Positions 52,621 through 61,492 of a stretch of 64,000 nt of DNA are shown piece by piece. This DNA comes from an uncultured Dokdonia sp. (GTDB lineage: Bacteria > Bacteroidota > Bacteroidia > Flavobacteriales > Flavobacteriaceae). The translations under genes were made by a program, and so were the position numbers. Below the pieces are notes generated by a model. It was not told where the DNA came from. It saw only the letters and a program-made list of their open reading frames with translations, and ran no database searches. How positions within the stretch are numbered: the stretch's first letter is position 1; every line of letters starts with the position of its first letter. The stretch spans positions 1 through 64,000 of the forward strand of contig NZ_CANLNH010000005.1 in the NCBI RefSeq assembly GCF_947492535.1, in the 5' to 3' direction.

Positions 52621-54582
52621 CTAAGTAAGTAAAATACTATCACCAAATTCTCTTGAGAACGAATTTTTATCTTTGAATTGACTTTCTTCAATAAATAACA
52701 ATACATCTTGTTTAAAATTCATATAGCCTACAATCGAATCGGGTTTTTTGATGAAATTTTCTATAAACTTACAATAGAGTGGGTACGTAGCAGAAAATCC
52801 AAGATTTGTGACTAAACTACCCATAAAACCATTTGTGAATAATGACCCTATAAGGGCAACAAGAATAGTATAGGTAATCTTTCCTTTAACTATTTTAGAA
52901 TTTCGAATTTGTGTATAAACATCTTCTTTTATCCATATCGAGTATAATAGCAAGTAAGTGGCGGTTTTTTTTGATATTTTGTTTTGGTTCAACCCCCAAA
53001 AAATTACTTGTTGCAAATGATTGAACTTATCTTTGGCAAATTTATCTATTAGTGAAGCACATAAGTCTTCAAATTGTAATGAGTTAAATTTCTTGTAATT
53101 GATAGTATTTAATAACAACTCTTCTTCAAATTCTTGACTAAAATTATTAATTAAATTATCAACCATTCGATCATAATTGCTAATATAAAAATCGACTCTT
53201 TTGAATGTTTTTCGAACTTTTTGTTGATTAATAGCTTCTTTTTCGTTGACAAATTGATTAAAGATATGGCTAGGATTATTTTCAATATAATCTAGCAGAA
53301 CGGATATGGCAGGAAGAACTTCATTATAATAAATGTATTTAAATCTAAAAGCTTTCCAATCAATCTCATAATTGTTACCTATAAATTCAGGGTAAAGATC
53401 CAAAATCAAGTTGCCGCTTCCAAATTCATAAAAGTACTTTTCTTTAGCATAAATTTTATCAACGAGTTCGTCAATCGAATTAGGGTTTTTTCTAAGAAGG
53501 TTTGCCATATATAATTCCATATACAATGCAGGTAAGAAATGATCATTTTCACTGTTAACACTTTTAAAACAGAAAAATGCTTTATCATTCTCACCGATTA
53601 ACAAATAAATATGACCTGCATAATATAATTGAGAATGGTCCCAAGTTTTATAATCAATACTCTCCATTAATTGAGTTATTCGATTAACTTCTTCCTGTTT
53701 TAACGATTCAAAAGACTTCAATGAGCAAAGAAAATAGTACATGTCGAAGAATTTCCCTTTTGTATTAACTAACAATTGTTCAAAAAATATAGCGCTAATT
53801 ATTGGATCTCCCATTTGGTAATGTATAATTCCTGCTACTCTATTTTTCTGATTATCAGTCCACGTTTGATCCGGAATTAATGTGAGAATTAATAAAGCTT
53901 CTTTCGATTCATTCTCTGCTTGCAACAAAATGTTTCTTTTATAGTTTGTAATTAGTAATACAGGAAAGATCTCATAATACAATCTTATTATCCAAAATGG
54001 AGCAGAATGATTTTCTAATTCTGCTAGGTATTTTGGAAGAAACAACTTAAATTCATTATTATCAATAGTGAATGCCTTAAGAAAATTTGCTTGAGCAGCT
54101 CCATATTGATTTAACCTCAATAAAGTTAGAGCCCTTCCAGTGTATGCATCAAAACCATAGGGCATTAAGTCAATAGAGTTTTTATAGGCATTTAATGATT
54201 TCTCGTATTTACCAACTAATCTGTATGATTCGCCTATTGAATTCCAAGAACTATATAATTTAGGCTCAACTTTCGTTGCAATTATAGAAGCATCTAAGGC
54301 CTTAAAATACATTCTATTACCTTTGTGTGCAGTTGATAAATAGATATATGGAAATGCGTTTTCACCTCTCATCGAAATCAATGTTTTAATATCGAGGATA
54401 GCTTTGTTAAATAGTTTGAGTCGAATTAACAATGAAACTTTTGTAGTCCAAAGAGAATAATCGTTTGGCTCAATTAAAATTGCATCTTAAATTTTTTTTA
54501 GAGCGGAATTGAATTTTCTCTGCCTTTGAAGTTGTATTGCTTGTATCAATAGAGAATCTTTCTTGGATAAATTGGAATTCAT
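52621..54582 (-). pseudogene. TPR protein interrupted by an in-frame stop
   Basis: The frame from ATG 54582 reads MNSNLSKKDSLLIQAIQLQR ... FNSALKKI, meets TAA (54487-54489), and continues in the same frame as DAILIEPNDYSLWTTKVSLL to a stop at 52621. The joined pieces form a continuous TPR pattern across the stop codon, so a single nonsense change is the simplest explanation. The protein would have 652 residues: TPRs up to about 350, a helical region, and a C-terminal TM-like segment (about 575-600). It may be a pseudogene, or translation may restart downstream. Function unknown. Confidence 0.75.
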
Positions 54583-54633
54583 AAACTCAGAGCATATTAT
54601 TTCTTTTTAAGATGAAGTTAGTTCTGCTTAACA

Positions 54634-54768
54634 CCAACGTTTTTGTATATGGTTAGTTGTGTGGTTTAGTAGCTAATTTAGTAAACAAATACGAACCCGA
54701 GAAAATTCCGAAGGAATTTTCTCGGGTTCGTATTTTCCAAAGCAGTTAATTATACACGTCTTTGTTGG
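54634..54768. repeat. attC-like palindromic border 1
   Basis: Outer arms CCAACGTTTTTGTATATGGT (54634-54653, continuing TAGTTG) and CAGTTAATTATACACGTCTT (54743-54762, continuing TGTTGG) are imperfect inverses. Inside is a perfect 23-bp hairpin (54687-54709 with 54713-54735) with a 3-base loop that can end transcription. It separates two same-strand accessory genes. The general design, imperfect outer palindrome with a single-strand-foldable core, recalls integron attC sites. Confidence 0.6.
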
Positions 54769-54774
54769 AAATAG

Positions 54775-56547
54775 TTATTTTCTTGGAATTTGGTAGTTAA
54801 GTAAGTCATAGTAATATGCTCTCATCTCACTAGAACACTGAATTAATGAATATCTTGCAATATTTGAAGTGTACTTTTCAATGTGTTTTTCAACTACTAA
54901 ATCAGTCGATAAATGTGAAGCGAAAGCAAAAATAAATGATATTTTCTTGTCGAAAAGAGCTTTAAATTCGTCTAATGATAATTTATTAATATCATATTTT
55001 TTCTCAACTAATCTTTTATATATTTTCTCTAATAATGGTTTTTTCTTTGTTCCTAATGTTTCTCTTAATCGACGAGCAGAAATTGTGATTTGATTTGTTA
55101 ATTCTCTGATTTTCGATTGAAAACCATACTTTACATGAATTAAATATAAATTATTATCATCGTAATACATAATATCACACAGTTCTAATCCATCTGCAAT
55201 TATTGTGTCTATGACAATATAATTTGGTTTTGGATTATATTTAAAATTATATTCTCCCTCAGTTCTTATAACACTTTTGTCCCAAGATTCTGTTAGAATG
55301 TTGATTGGCGCTTTATATGTATTTAATACATGTTTCGTATTGGTTTTTAAATCTTCTACAAATGTATCTTGTAATCGATACCATTTAGTATCAACTAAAA
55401 AAACTGGAGTACCATCAAAAGGAAATTCGGTTGATATATGAAATAAAAATCCAGAACCCATAGAATGTTTACCATCTTGATAACAAGTTACATATGCGCT
55501 TCTAACGAAATTCATAAACTTAAACCTATCACTAACTCCAAAACGTTCTACAGCGCGTATTAAAACTGCATCATAGATATCATTTCTGTCATGAACAATT
55601 TTGAATACTGTATAACCTCCATTATCTGTTTTTTCTTTGAGTCTAAATTCGTCAGCTTCATAGAATTTTTCAATGTTGTTTGGATTACAAAAATCGTGTT
55701 GAAAAGATTTATGAGCACTAGAAATCCTACTTCCTAAATTCTCAGTATCATTAAATAATCTTGTAATTAATTCTTGATGTAGAAGATTTTCGGTAAGATT
55801 TTTATCTGTTATTTCTTTGTAAGAATCTAAATAGTCGGAAGGTGCAAGCTCTGATATGACTACTAATTCTTTAATGACTAAATGCAATTCATTAAAATCA
55901 ACATTTTTCTTTATTTTGAAAGCTTTACTAACGTAAATTTGAATTCTATCCGAGTCTTTATTTTTTAGGAAATTAAAATGTAAATCTGTAGTTTCTTGAC
56001 TTAGTTTTAAGTGAATTTCCTGAGTTACCTTTCCAAACTTTATATAATCTATTATTCTGTAATTATTCCTGAATTGTTCGCTTAATCCAGCACGAGAACC
56101 TGTTATACCTCTAGACTTAATTGATGCAATTTCATCAAATTCAGGTTGCATAATTCTTGAATATACATTTAACCCAAAAGACTTATCTATAAAAGGTAAA
56201 ATGATTTGGAATGCATTTCCACCAATAATACAGTAAATATCATATTCAGTCTCGACAAAAAGAACCAAAGAAAGTTTTTGTTCGGTAAATCCTTCACTAC
56301 TTGTAAGTTCTTTGGGGAGAAAATCCTTCCATATTGAAACTGTTTCATTTGAGTCGTATAAATATAAATAGTAAGTGATATCATCTCTTATTATTCGTTT
56401 TAAAGAAGATGTATCAAATTTTCCTTTAATTCCTTGCTTTTTAAATTCAGTATTGATTATTTTCTCAATAATTAATTTACAGCTAGCTAATTTTTTTAAA
56501 AGTCTATGCTCTTTGTCAATCCTATATATTTTAGGATTTTGTGTCAT
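54775..56547 (-). CDS. TIGR04141/DUF6119-like sporadically distributed protein
   Basis: A 590-residue soluble protein. LVLFVETEYDIYCIIGGNAF followed by IDKSFGLNVYSRI (about 95-135), ITGSRAGLSEQFRNNYRIID (about 150-170), and ELCDIMYYDDNNLYLIHVKY then ITISARRL (about 465-500) resemble the hallmarks of the sporadically distributed TIGR04141 family, now DUF6119. Members occur in mobile and defence-associated loci; no biochemical activity is known to me. The C-terminal 60 residues mention a long helical tail. The gene is bracketed by attC-like palindromes at 54634-54768 and 56574-56701. Assignment rests on remembered motifs. Confidence 0.65.
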   Translation of the reverse strand: MTQNPKIYRIDKEHRLLKKLASCKLIIEKIINTEFKKQGIKGKFDTSSLKRIIRDDITYYLYLYDSNETVSIWKDFLPKELTSSEGFTEQKLSLVLFVETEYDIYCIIGGNAFQIILPFIDKSFGLNVYSRIMQPEFDEIASIKSRGITGSRAGLSEQFRNNYRIIDYIKFGKVTQEIHLKLSQETTDLHFNFLKNKDSDRIQIYVSKAFKIKKNVDFNELHLVIKELVVISELAPSDYLDSYKEITDKNLTENLLHQELITRLFNDTENLGSRISSAHKSFQHDFCNPNNIEKFYEADEFRLKEKTDNGGYTVFKIVHDRNDIYDAVLIRAVERFGVSDRFKFMNFVRSAYVTCYQDGKHSMGSGFLFHISTEFPFDGTPVFLVDTKWYRLQDTFVEDLKTNTKHVLNTYKAPINILTESWDKSVIRTEGEYNFKYNPKPNYIVIDTIIADGLELCDIMYYDDNNLYLIHVKYGFQSKIRELTNQITISARRLRETLGTKKKPLLEKIYKRLVEKKYDINKLSLDEFKALFDKKISFIFAFASHLSTDLVVEKHIEKYTSNIARYSLIQCSSEMRAYYYDLLNYQIPRK

Positions 56548-56573
56548 TTGATTACTGGTTTTATAATTATTCC

Positions 56574-56701
56574 TAACGGTCTTGTATATGGCGCGTTGCT
56601 ATCTTGATTAGTTCATATAATTAAGTCGTGACTGAGTTTTATTTGTTGGGGAGATTTTAAAGTTAGCCAAATTCTGGCAATGTGCTATATACCCTGTTAC
56701 C
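56574..56701. repeat. attC-like palindromic border 2
   Basis: TAACGGTCTTGTATATGGCG (56574-56593, continuing CGTTGC) is an imperfect inverse of GGCAATGTGCTATATACCCT (56677 on, continuing GTTA) 128 bp away. The left arm shares CTTGTATATGG with TTTTGTATATGG of border 1, so both belong to one family. It separates the TIGR04141-like gene from the abortive-infection-like gene. Confidence 0.6.
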
Positions 56702-56713
56702 TGCTGGCGATTA

Positions 56714-57649
56714 CTATCTAAAGTGACTTCCTTGGTTACTAATCCACTTCTTCTTTTCCTCTTCAAAGTTGGTTTCTGTTAGACTGAGGTTATAAAACTC
56801 CTTGATAGAACTTAAGAAGATTTCGGAATTAATTAAGTCACTCACAAAAAGATCATTAGCTATATAATCTTGCCCTTTCAGATATGTTAATTTGTTATTT
56901 AAATCATCTGATATTTGTTCAATTACTCCCATTGTAACAAATCCGATGTTTACAAAGAACAAATTTTTAATGTCGTTGATTTCTTGAATTTCAAGATTTG
57001 TTTTAAAAATAAGTCTTTTTATAACCTCTGTTGAATTATATATACCGTTGGAGAAGGTCTCTAGACTAGAAATATTTCTGGTGTAAATTTTTAAATTTTT
57101 GATTGTCGCTTGTTTTAACTCAGCTTTATATTCTTTATCATCGGTGTAAGTTCCTGGATGTACTTTTTCAATGGTTTCATCCAAATAATATATGGCTTCG
57201 CTTCCTTCCACTATTGTTCCTGTCGACCTACTCAAGGATAATTCTTTAATACTTTTTTCAAAACGTTCTAGCTGATGGAAAACTATATTAGTTGTTCTAT
57301 TCATTAAAAACTCTTTTCTTGTTGCTGAAAGCTCTTCTCGTTGAAGTTGTAGTTCGGTTGATTGAATGTTTAATGACTTAATTGCTGCTGTAGTCGCCGC
57401 TTTTTGATCTTCTAGAGCTTCTGATTGTTTGTTCAGTGCCGCATAAAAGAGGATTACCCCAGCGAGGGCCCATATAGAACCAATTACACCACCAATAAAA
57501 TCTCCTAATTGTCCAACTTTATCTGATTTAATCTGGTTCGAAAAATCAAATAATTTTTCGCCGAATTGAAAAGAAATTAAAGCCAAAATAATTAGGGTAA
57601 TTCCTGTCCAAATTAAAAATTTACTCGATCTTTCAGTGAATATTTTCAT
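56714..57649 (-). CDS. Putative phage abortive infection (AbiC-like) membrane protein
   Basis: A 311-residue protein with two N-terminal TM helices (about 11-27, LIWTGITLIILALISF, and about 52-71, IGGVIGSIWALAGVILFYAA). These are followed by a coiled coil (about 72-118, with LQREELSATRKEF) and a helical cytoplasmic domain. GQLGDFIGGVIGSIWALAGV before helix 2 is the pattern I associate with the putative phage abortive infection family (putAbiC). Such proteins are thought to sense infection at the membrane. Not proven here; any two-TM coiled-coil protein can look similar. Confidence 0.6.
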   Translation of the reverse strand: MKIFTERSSKFLIWTGITLIILALISFQFGEKLFDFSNQIKSDKVGQLGDFIGGVIGSIWALAGVILFYAALNKQSEALEDQKAATTAAIKSLNIQSTELQLQREELSATRKEFLMNRTTNIVFHQLERFEKSIKELSLSRSTGTIVEGSEAIYYLDETIEKVHPGTYTDDKEYKAELKQATIKNLKIYTRNISSLETFSNGIYNSTEVIKRLIFKTNLEIQEINDIKNLFFVNIGFVTMGVIEQISDDLNNKLTYLKGQDYIANDLFVSDLINSEIFLSSIKEFYNLSLTETNFEEEKKKWISNQGSHFR

Positions 57650-58512
57650 TTCTTTCTTCAGCTTACTGGTAACTAGTATATATCATTCCCTATACGATAG
57701 CGCTATAGTTAGATTATTTTCTTCCAAATGTAATTTAATTTTTAAAAAATGCAGCTGTAATTCGTTGTAATTTAGATGTTTTGTGTGCCTTTAAGTTGTA
57801 CTCGCTACCGTATACAAACCAATTCAAATACGTATAAACGTTTGTAATTAGAATGAAAACTACCCATTCCAAAACACTCCACCTTACGGAAACCCGTAAA
57901 CACGTTTAAAATGGTGCTCTATATATTTTCGCGAACCTGCCTGCAGGAAGGTAGGAGCGGAAAAAAGAAAAAAGAGAAAAGAGAAAAGAATATAGAATAT
58001 AGATTTTTACCAACTTTATACGATCTAATAAGAGCTAATGACTAAAAGCTATCGACTATCGAATGATTGGAGATGAATGATTGGAGATTAACGATTGTTG
58101 ATTGTTGATTGTTGATTGTTGATTGTTGATTTTTGAATTTTAAAACGAACAACCGTACAGATTGTAAAGTCTAAGAACTAATAGCTAAAGACTAATAACT
58201 ACCGACTAAAAAGTGATTGTTGATTTTTGAATTTTAAAGGGATTAACTTAAATCAGCTAAATACAGGTAACTAATAGCTAAAGACCAATAGCTAAGGACT
58301 ACCGACTAAAAATGATTGCTGATTTTTGAATTTTAAAGGGATTAACTTAAATCAGCTAAGTACAGGTAACTAATAGCTAAAGACTAACAGCTAATAGCTA
58401 GATTTTAAAACATATTAAAAAGTCAAAATAAATTTAAACTAGAGTTTGCACAATTTTTAGTATTTTGCAACTGTTTATATATAGTAAACAAACTTCACTT
58501 AATTTTTTACAG
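57650..58512. other. Long gene-free stretch with tandem repeats
   Basis: No gene. Beginning: a decayed palindromic border with TAACTAGTATATATC and CTACCGTATACAAACC (about 57668-57825). Then a variant core palindrome (57925-57960, CGCGAACCTGCCTGCAGG). Then GA-rich simple repeats, a GATTGTT heptamer run (58093-58131), and a tandem duplication with a 99-base period (copies start at about 58214 and 58313; the shared block includes AGGGATTAACTTAAATCAGC). Two TTTGCA motifs at 58445-58465 may belong to the promoter of the DUF4290-murA pair. Confidence 0.65.
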
Positions 58513-59154
58513 TTGATAGATCAATTAGAATACAATACAGAGAGAGATCACTTGATCATTCCAGAATATGGACGCCATATTCAAAAGATGGTAGACCAAG
58601 TGACAGAGATAGAAGATAGAGAAGAACGTAATAATATGGCAAAGGCTATTATATCTGTGATGGGTAATTTACAGCCGCATTTAAGAGATGTGCCAGATTT
58701 TCAACATAAGCTTTGGGATCAGTTATTTATTATGTCTGATTTCCAACTAGATGTAGATTCTCCTTTTGGAAAACCTTCTAGAGAAGAGCTTGCTGAGCGC
58801 CCTGAGCCATTAGGGTATCCTCAAAACTTTCCTAAATACCGATTTTATGGTAATAACATCAAACGTATGATTGATGTTGCTGTAGGATGGGAAAAAGGAG
58901 AAATGCGTGATGCCTTAGAGTATACCATCGCAAATCACATGAAGAAGTGTTTCCTTAATTGGAATAAAGATACCGTAGAAGATGATGTGATTTTTGATCA
59001 TCTTTTTGAGTTGAGCAAAGGAGACATTAATCTTCGCGAAAAGGATGAAACCTTACGTGAGTCTGAAAAACTAATCAGAGCGACTAAAAAAGCAAAAGCA
59101 GCAGATCATCCGGTTAAAAAATCTAAAAATTACGGTCGTAAAAAACGATACTAA
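58513..59154 (+). CDS. DUF4290 family protein
   Basis: A 213-residue cytosolic protein. Start chosen at TTG 58513, giving (M)IDQLEYNTERDHLIIPEYGR, the family's usual beginning; no ATG is available upstream. Strongly conserved parts include DREERNNMAKAIISVMGNLQ, PHLRDVPDFQHKLWDQLFIM and FPKYRFYGNNIKRMIDVAVG. The C-terminus is a Lys/Arg-rich tail (KKSKNYGRKKRY) that could bind nucleic acid or polar lipid. It precedes murA by 21 bases and is likely co-transcribed. The family is restricted to Bacteroidota and its role is unknown; conservation beside murA suggests a cell-envelope link. Confidence 0.85.
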   Translation: MIDQLEYNTERDHLIIPEYGRHIQKMVDQVTEIEDREERNNMAKAIISVMGNLQPHLRDVPDFQHKLWDQLFIMSDFQLDVDSPFGKPSREELAERPEPLGYPQNFPKYRFYGNNIKRMIDVAVGWEKGEMRDALEYTIANHMKKCFLNWNKDTVEDDVIFDHLFELSKGDINLREKDETLRESEKLIRATKKAKAADHPVKKSKNYGRKKRY

Positions 59155-59175
59155 CACCTTTCTTTATAGCATTAC

Positions 59176-60489
59176 ATGGGTACATTTCAAATAGAAGGAG
59201 GACATCAACTTAAAGGTGAAATCCAACCACAAGGAGCAAAAAACGAAGCATTACAAATTTTATGTGCTGTATTATTAACTCCCGAGAAAGTAACTATTAC
59301 TAATATTCCTGATATCAGAGATGTCAATAAACTGATCCATATCTTAGGGAATTTAGGTGTGAAAATTCAAAAACTTGGAAAAGGTTCCTATACGTTTAAA
59401 AGTGATGCCCTTCAATTAGATTATTTAGAAAGTGAACTTTTTAAAGAAGAAGGAAGTGGCTTACGTGGATCTATTATGATCGTGGGACCATTATTAGCTC
59501 GATTCGGAAAAGGATACATTCCGCGTCCCGGAGGTGATAAAATCGGTCGCCGCCGATTAGATACCCACTTTGAAGGATTTATCAAACTAGGCGCTGATTT
59601 TAGATACAATAAAGAAGAGCGTTTCTATGGTGTAGAAGCACCAGATGGTCTTACAGGTACGTATATGCTTCTGGATGAAGCATCGGTTACAGGAACGGCA
59701 AATATTGTAATGGCTGCCGTACTTGCTAAAGGAAAGACAACGATTTATAATGCAGCTTGTGAACCCTATTTACAGCAACTTTGTAAAATGCTCAATAGCA
59801 TGGGTGCAAAGATTACGGGCGTAGGATCAAACATGCTTCATATAGAAGGTGTTGAATCCCTAGGGGGTTGTGAGCATCGTATTTTACCTGATATGATTGA
59901 GATTGGTTCTTGGATCGGACTTGCCGCCATGACTAAAAGTGAAATCACTATTAAAAATGTAAGCTGGGATGATTTAGGTGTGATTCCAAATACCTTTAGA
60001 AAATTAGGAATTACGCTTGAACGCAAAGGCGATGATATTTATATCCCTGCGCATACAGAAGGCTACCAAATAGAAAGTTATATCGATGGTTCTTTTATGA
60101 CCATTGCAGATGCGCCTTGGCCAGGATTTACACCTGATTTATTGAGTATCGTTTTGGTAGTTGCCACACAAGCTAGAGGCGAAGTAATGGTACATCAAAA
60201 GATGTTTGAAAGTCGTCTGTTCTTTACAGATAAACTAATAGACATGGGTGCCAAAATTATTTTATGTGATCCGCATCGTGCTACAATTATAGGACATGAC
60301 TTCAAGTCAACGCTTAAAGCAACCACAATGGTGTCTCCAGATATACGTGCTGGAATCTCCTTGCTTATTGCCGCTTTGAGTGCTAAAGGAACGTCTATCA
60401 TTCATAATATCGAGCAAATTGACCGAGGATATGAAAATATAGACGAACGCCTTCGTGCGATTGGTGCAAAGATTATCAGAACAGCATAG
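59176..60489 (+). CDS. murA: UDP-N-acetylglucosamine 1-carboxyvinyltransferase (Cys-to-Asp active site)
   Basis: A 437-residue enzyme that catalyses the first committed step of peptidoglycan synthesis, adding enolpyruvate from PEP to UDP-GlcNAc. Lys22 of GAKNEALQ matches the catalytic Lys of E. coli MurA. The active-site loop reads YIPRPGGDKIGRRRLDTHFE, where Asp121 (codon 59536-59538) stands in place of the usual Cys115. Such an Asp is known from Mycobacterium, Chlamydia and others and prevents covalent reaction with fosfomycin. So intrinsic fosfomycin insensitivity of this enzyme is predicted. Operon with DUF4290. Confidence 0.96.
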   Translation: MGTFQIEGGHQLKGEIQPQGAKNEALQILCAVLLTPEKVTITNIPDIRDVNKLIHILGNLGVKIQKLGKGSYTFKSDALQLDYLESELFKEEGSGLRGSIMIVGPLLARFGKGYIPRPGGDKIGRRRLDTHFEGFIKLGADFRYNKEERFYGVEAPDGLTGTYMLLDEASVTGTANIVMAAVLAKGKTTIYNAACEPYLQQLCKMLNSMGAKITGVGSNMLHIEGVESLGGCEHRILPDMIEIGSWIGLAAMTKSEITIKNVSWDDLGVIPNTFRKLGITLERKGDDIYIPAHTEGYQIESYIDGSFMTIADAPWPGFTPDLLSIVLVVATQARGEVMVHQKMFESRLFFTDKLIDMGAKIILCDPHRATIIGHDFKSTLKATTMVSPDIRAGISLLIAALSAKGTSIIHNIEQIDRGYENIDERLRAIGAKIIRTA

Positions 60490-60644
60490 TTTCCCAAAAG
60501 ATAAAAGAACATAGAAAATATAGCATAGACTTAAAATAGAATACTACTCTATTTTGAGAATATAGTTCCCTAATAACAATTCCTCCTCCTTTGGGAGAAG
60601 GCTAGGATGAGGGGAAACTTAATGCTTTTTATTATATAAATTCT

Positions 60645-60733
60645 GTATACGCTCCTGCCTGCCGGCAGGCAGGTTCGCGAAATCGAACCAGTGAGATTCA
60701 CGACCCTAGGGAGAGCGAAGCGATAAAGCGTAT
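60645..60733. repeat. Composite palindrome repeat, longest form
   Basis: TATACGCT, then the nested palindrome CCTGCCTGCCGGCAGGCAGG, then TTCGCGAAATCGA, the GAGATTCACGACC block and AGCGTATA, 89 bp. It joins the two variants seen separately at 4961-5003 and 25780-25850, so the family is modular. Confidence 0.85.
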
Positions 60734-60747
60734 AAAATAGAAACCTC

Positions 60748-60788
60748 AAAATAGAGTAACACTCTAATTTAGAGTAGTACTCTATTTT
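60748..60788. repeat. Double hairpin repeat, copy 2
   Basis: Near-identical to 10587-10626 (AAATAGAGTAACACTCTAAT then TTAGAGTAGTACTCTATTTT). Both are intergenic and both lie next to gene-poor repeat clusters. Confidence 0.8.
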
Positions 60789-60935
60789 TAAATATTGATC
60801 TATAAAATTGGAGATTACTGATTGTCGATTTAAGATTTTTGAAGTATTTTAATTAACGATTAACGATTAACGATTAACGATTAAGAATGACAGTCGATTG
60901 AAAGTTTTGAACTAAAAATACAATCACCCAATTCT

Positions 60936-61436
60936 ATGATTCTTGCTTTTGATACCCATTATTTTGACGACAAGGCAAAGACTGTTGCTGTTCAGTTTGA
61001 GCATTGGGCAGATGAAGTACCTACGCAGGTATATTCAGAAATAATTACAGGCATTGCTGCCTATGAGTCCGGATCATTTTATAAAAGAGAACTGCCTTGT
61101 ATTCTAAGTCTTTTAAAACAAGTCGATCTCACTACAATCAACCTTATAATCATTGATGGTTTTGTTGTGCTGGATGATAAAGGCGCACTAGGTCTCGGCG
61201 GCTACTTATATGAAGCTTTAGATGAACAAATTCCAATTATTGGGGTTGCTAAGAATAACTTTGCAAAAATAGACACCTTAAAAATGCCTGTCCTTCGAGG
61301 GGATAGTAAAAAACCACTATATATTACTGCAAAAGGAATCTCACTTCAAAAAGCAGCATCTCATATTCAAGACATGCATGGAGACTATCGTTTTCCGACT
61401 TTATTAAAAGAAGTAGATCGGTTAGGGAGGGAATAA
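60936..61436 (+). CDS. Endonuclease V family protein, short form
   Basis: A 166-residue protein. Asp6 (FDTHYF), the YESGSFYKRE segment with Arg51-Glu52, and Asp74 in LIIIDGFVVL match the metal-binding catalytic triad region of endonuclease V (Asp35, Glu89 and Asp110 in E. coli). PIIGVAKNNF corresponds to the conserved GVAKK. Endonuclease V cleaves near deoxyinosine in DNA or inosine in RNA. It is about 55 residues shorter than E. coli Nfi, mostly lacking the N-terminal extension, and this diverged version may have altered specificity. A terminator follows (61437-61470). Confidence 0.82.
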   Translation: MILAFDTHYFDDKAKTVAVQFEHWADEVPTQVYSEIITGIAAYESGSFYKRELPCILSLLKQVDLTTINLIIIDGFVVLDDKGALGLGGYLYEALDEQIPIIGVAKNNFAKIDTLKMPVLRGDSKKPLYITAKGISLQKAASHIQDMHGDYRFPTLLKEVDRLGRE

Positions 61437-61470
61437 AAAATGAGAAGCATATGCATACACTTCTCATTAT
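61437..61470. terminator. Hairpin terminator between convergent genes
   Basis: AATGAGAAG pairs with CTTCTCATT (arms at 61439-61447 and 61460-61468) and is flanked by A and T runs. It serves the endonuclease V-like gene and possibly the convergent gene at 61493. Confidence 0.65.
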
Positions 61471-61492
61471 CCATATTTGTTTTAGAAATTAA

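Larger units (their letters stand above)
60490..60935. other. Gene-free stretch with composite repeats
   Basis: No gene. It contains a partial double-hairpin motif (about 60531-60560), a long composite palindrome (60645-60733), the second copy of the double hairpin (60748-60788), and four to five direct 7-base repeats ATTAACG (60852-60884). The promoter of the endonuclease V-like gene should lie at its right end, but no clear box was found. Confidence 0.6.

Noticed and set aside
52491-52706. Short minus-strand frame at the end of the TPR gene
   Set aside because: Overlaps the real gene's end in another frame and has no recognisable feature.
52621-57830. Definite integron
   Set aside because: No integron integrase or attI site is visible; only the attC-like palindromes, so I describe it as cassette-like.
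58081-58400. Repeats considered as a CRISPR array
   Set aside because: Units are 7 and 99 bases, directly adjacent without unique spacers; no cas gene in the window.
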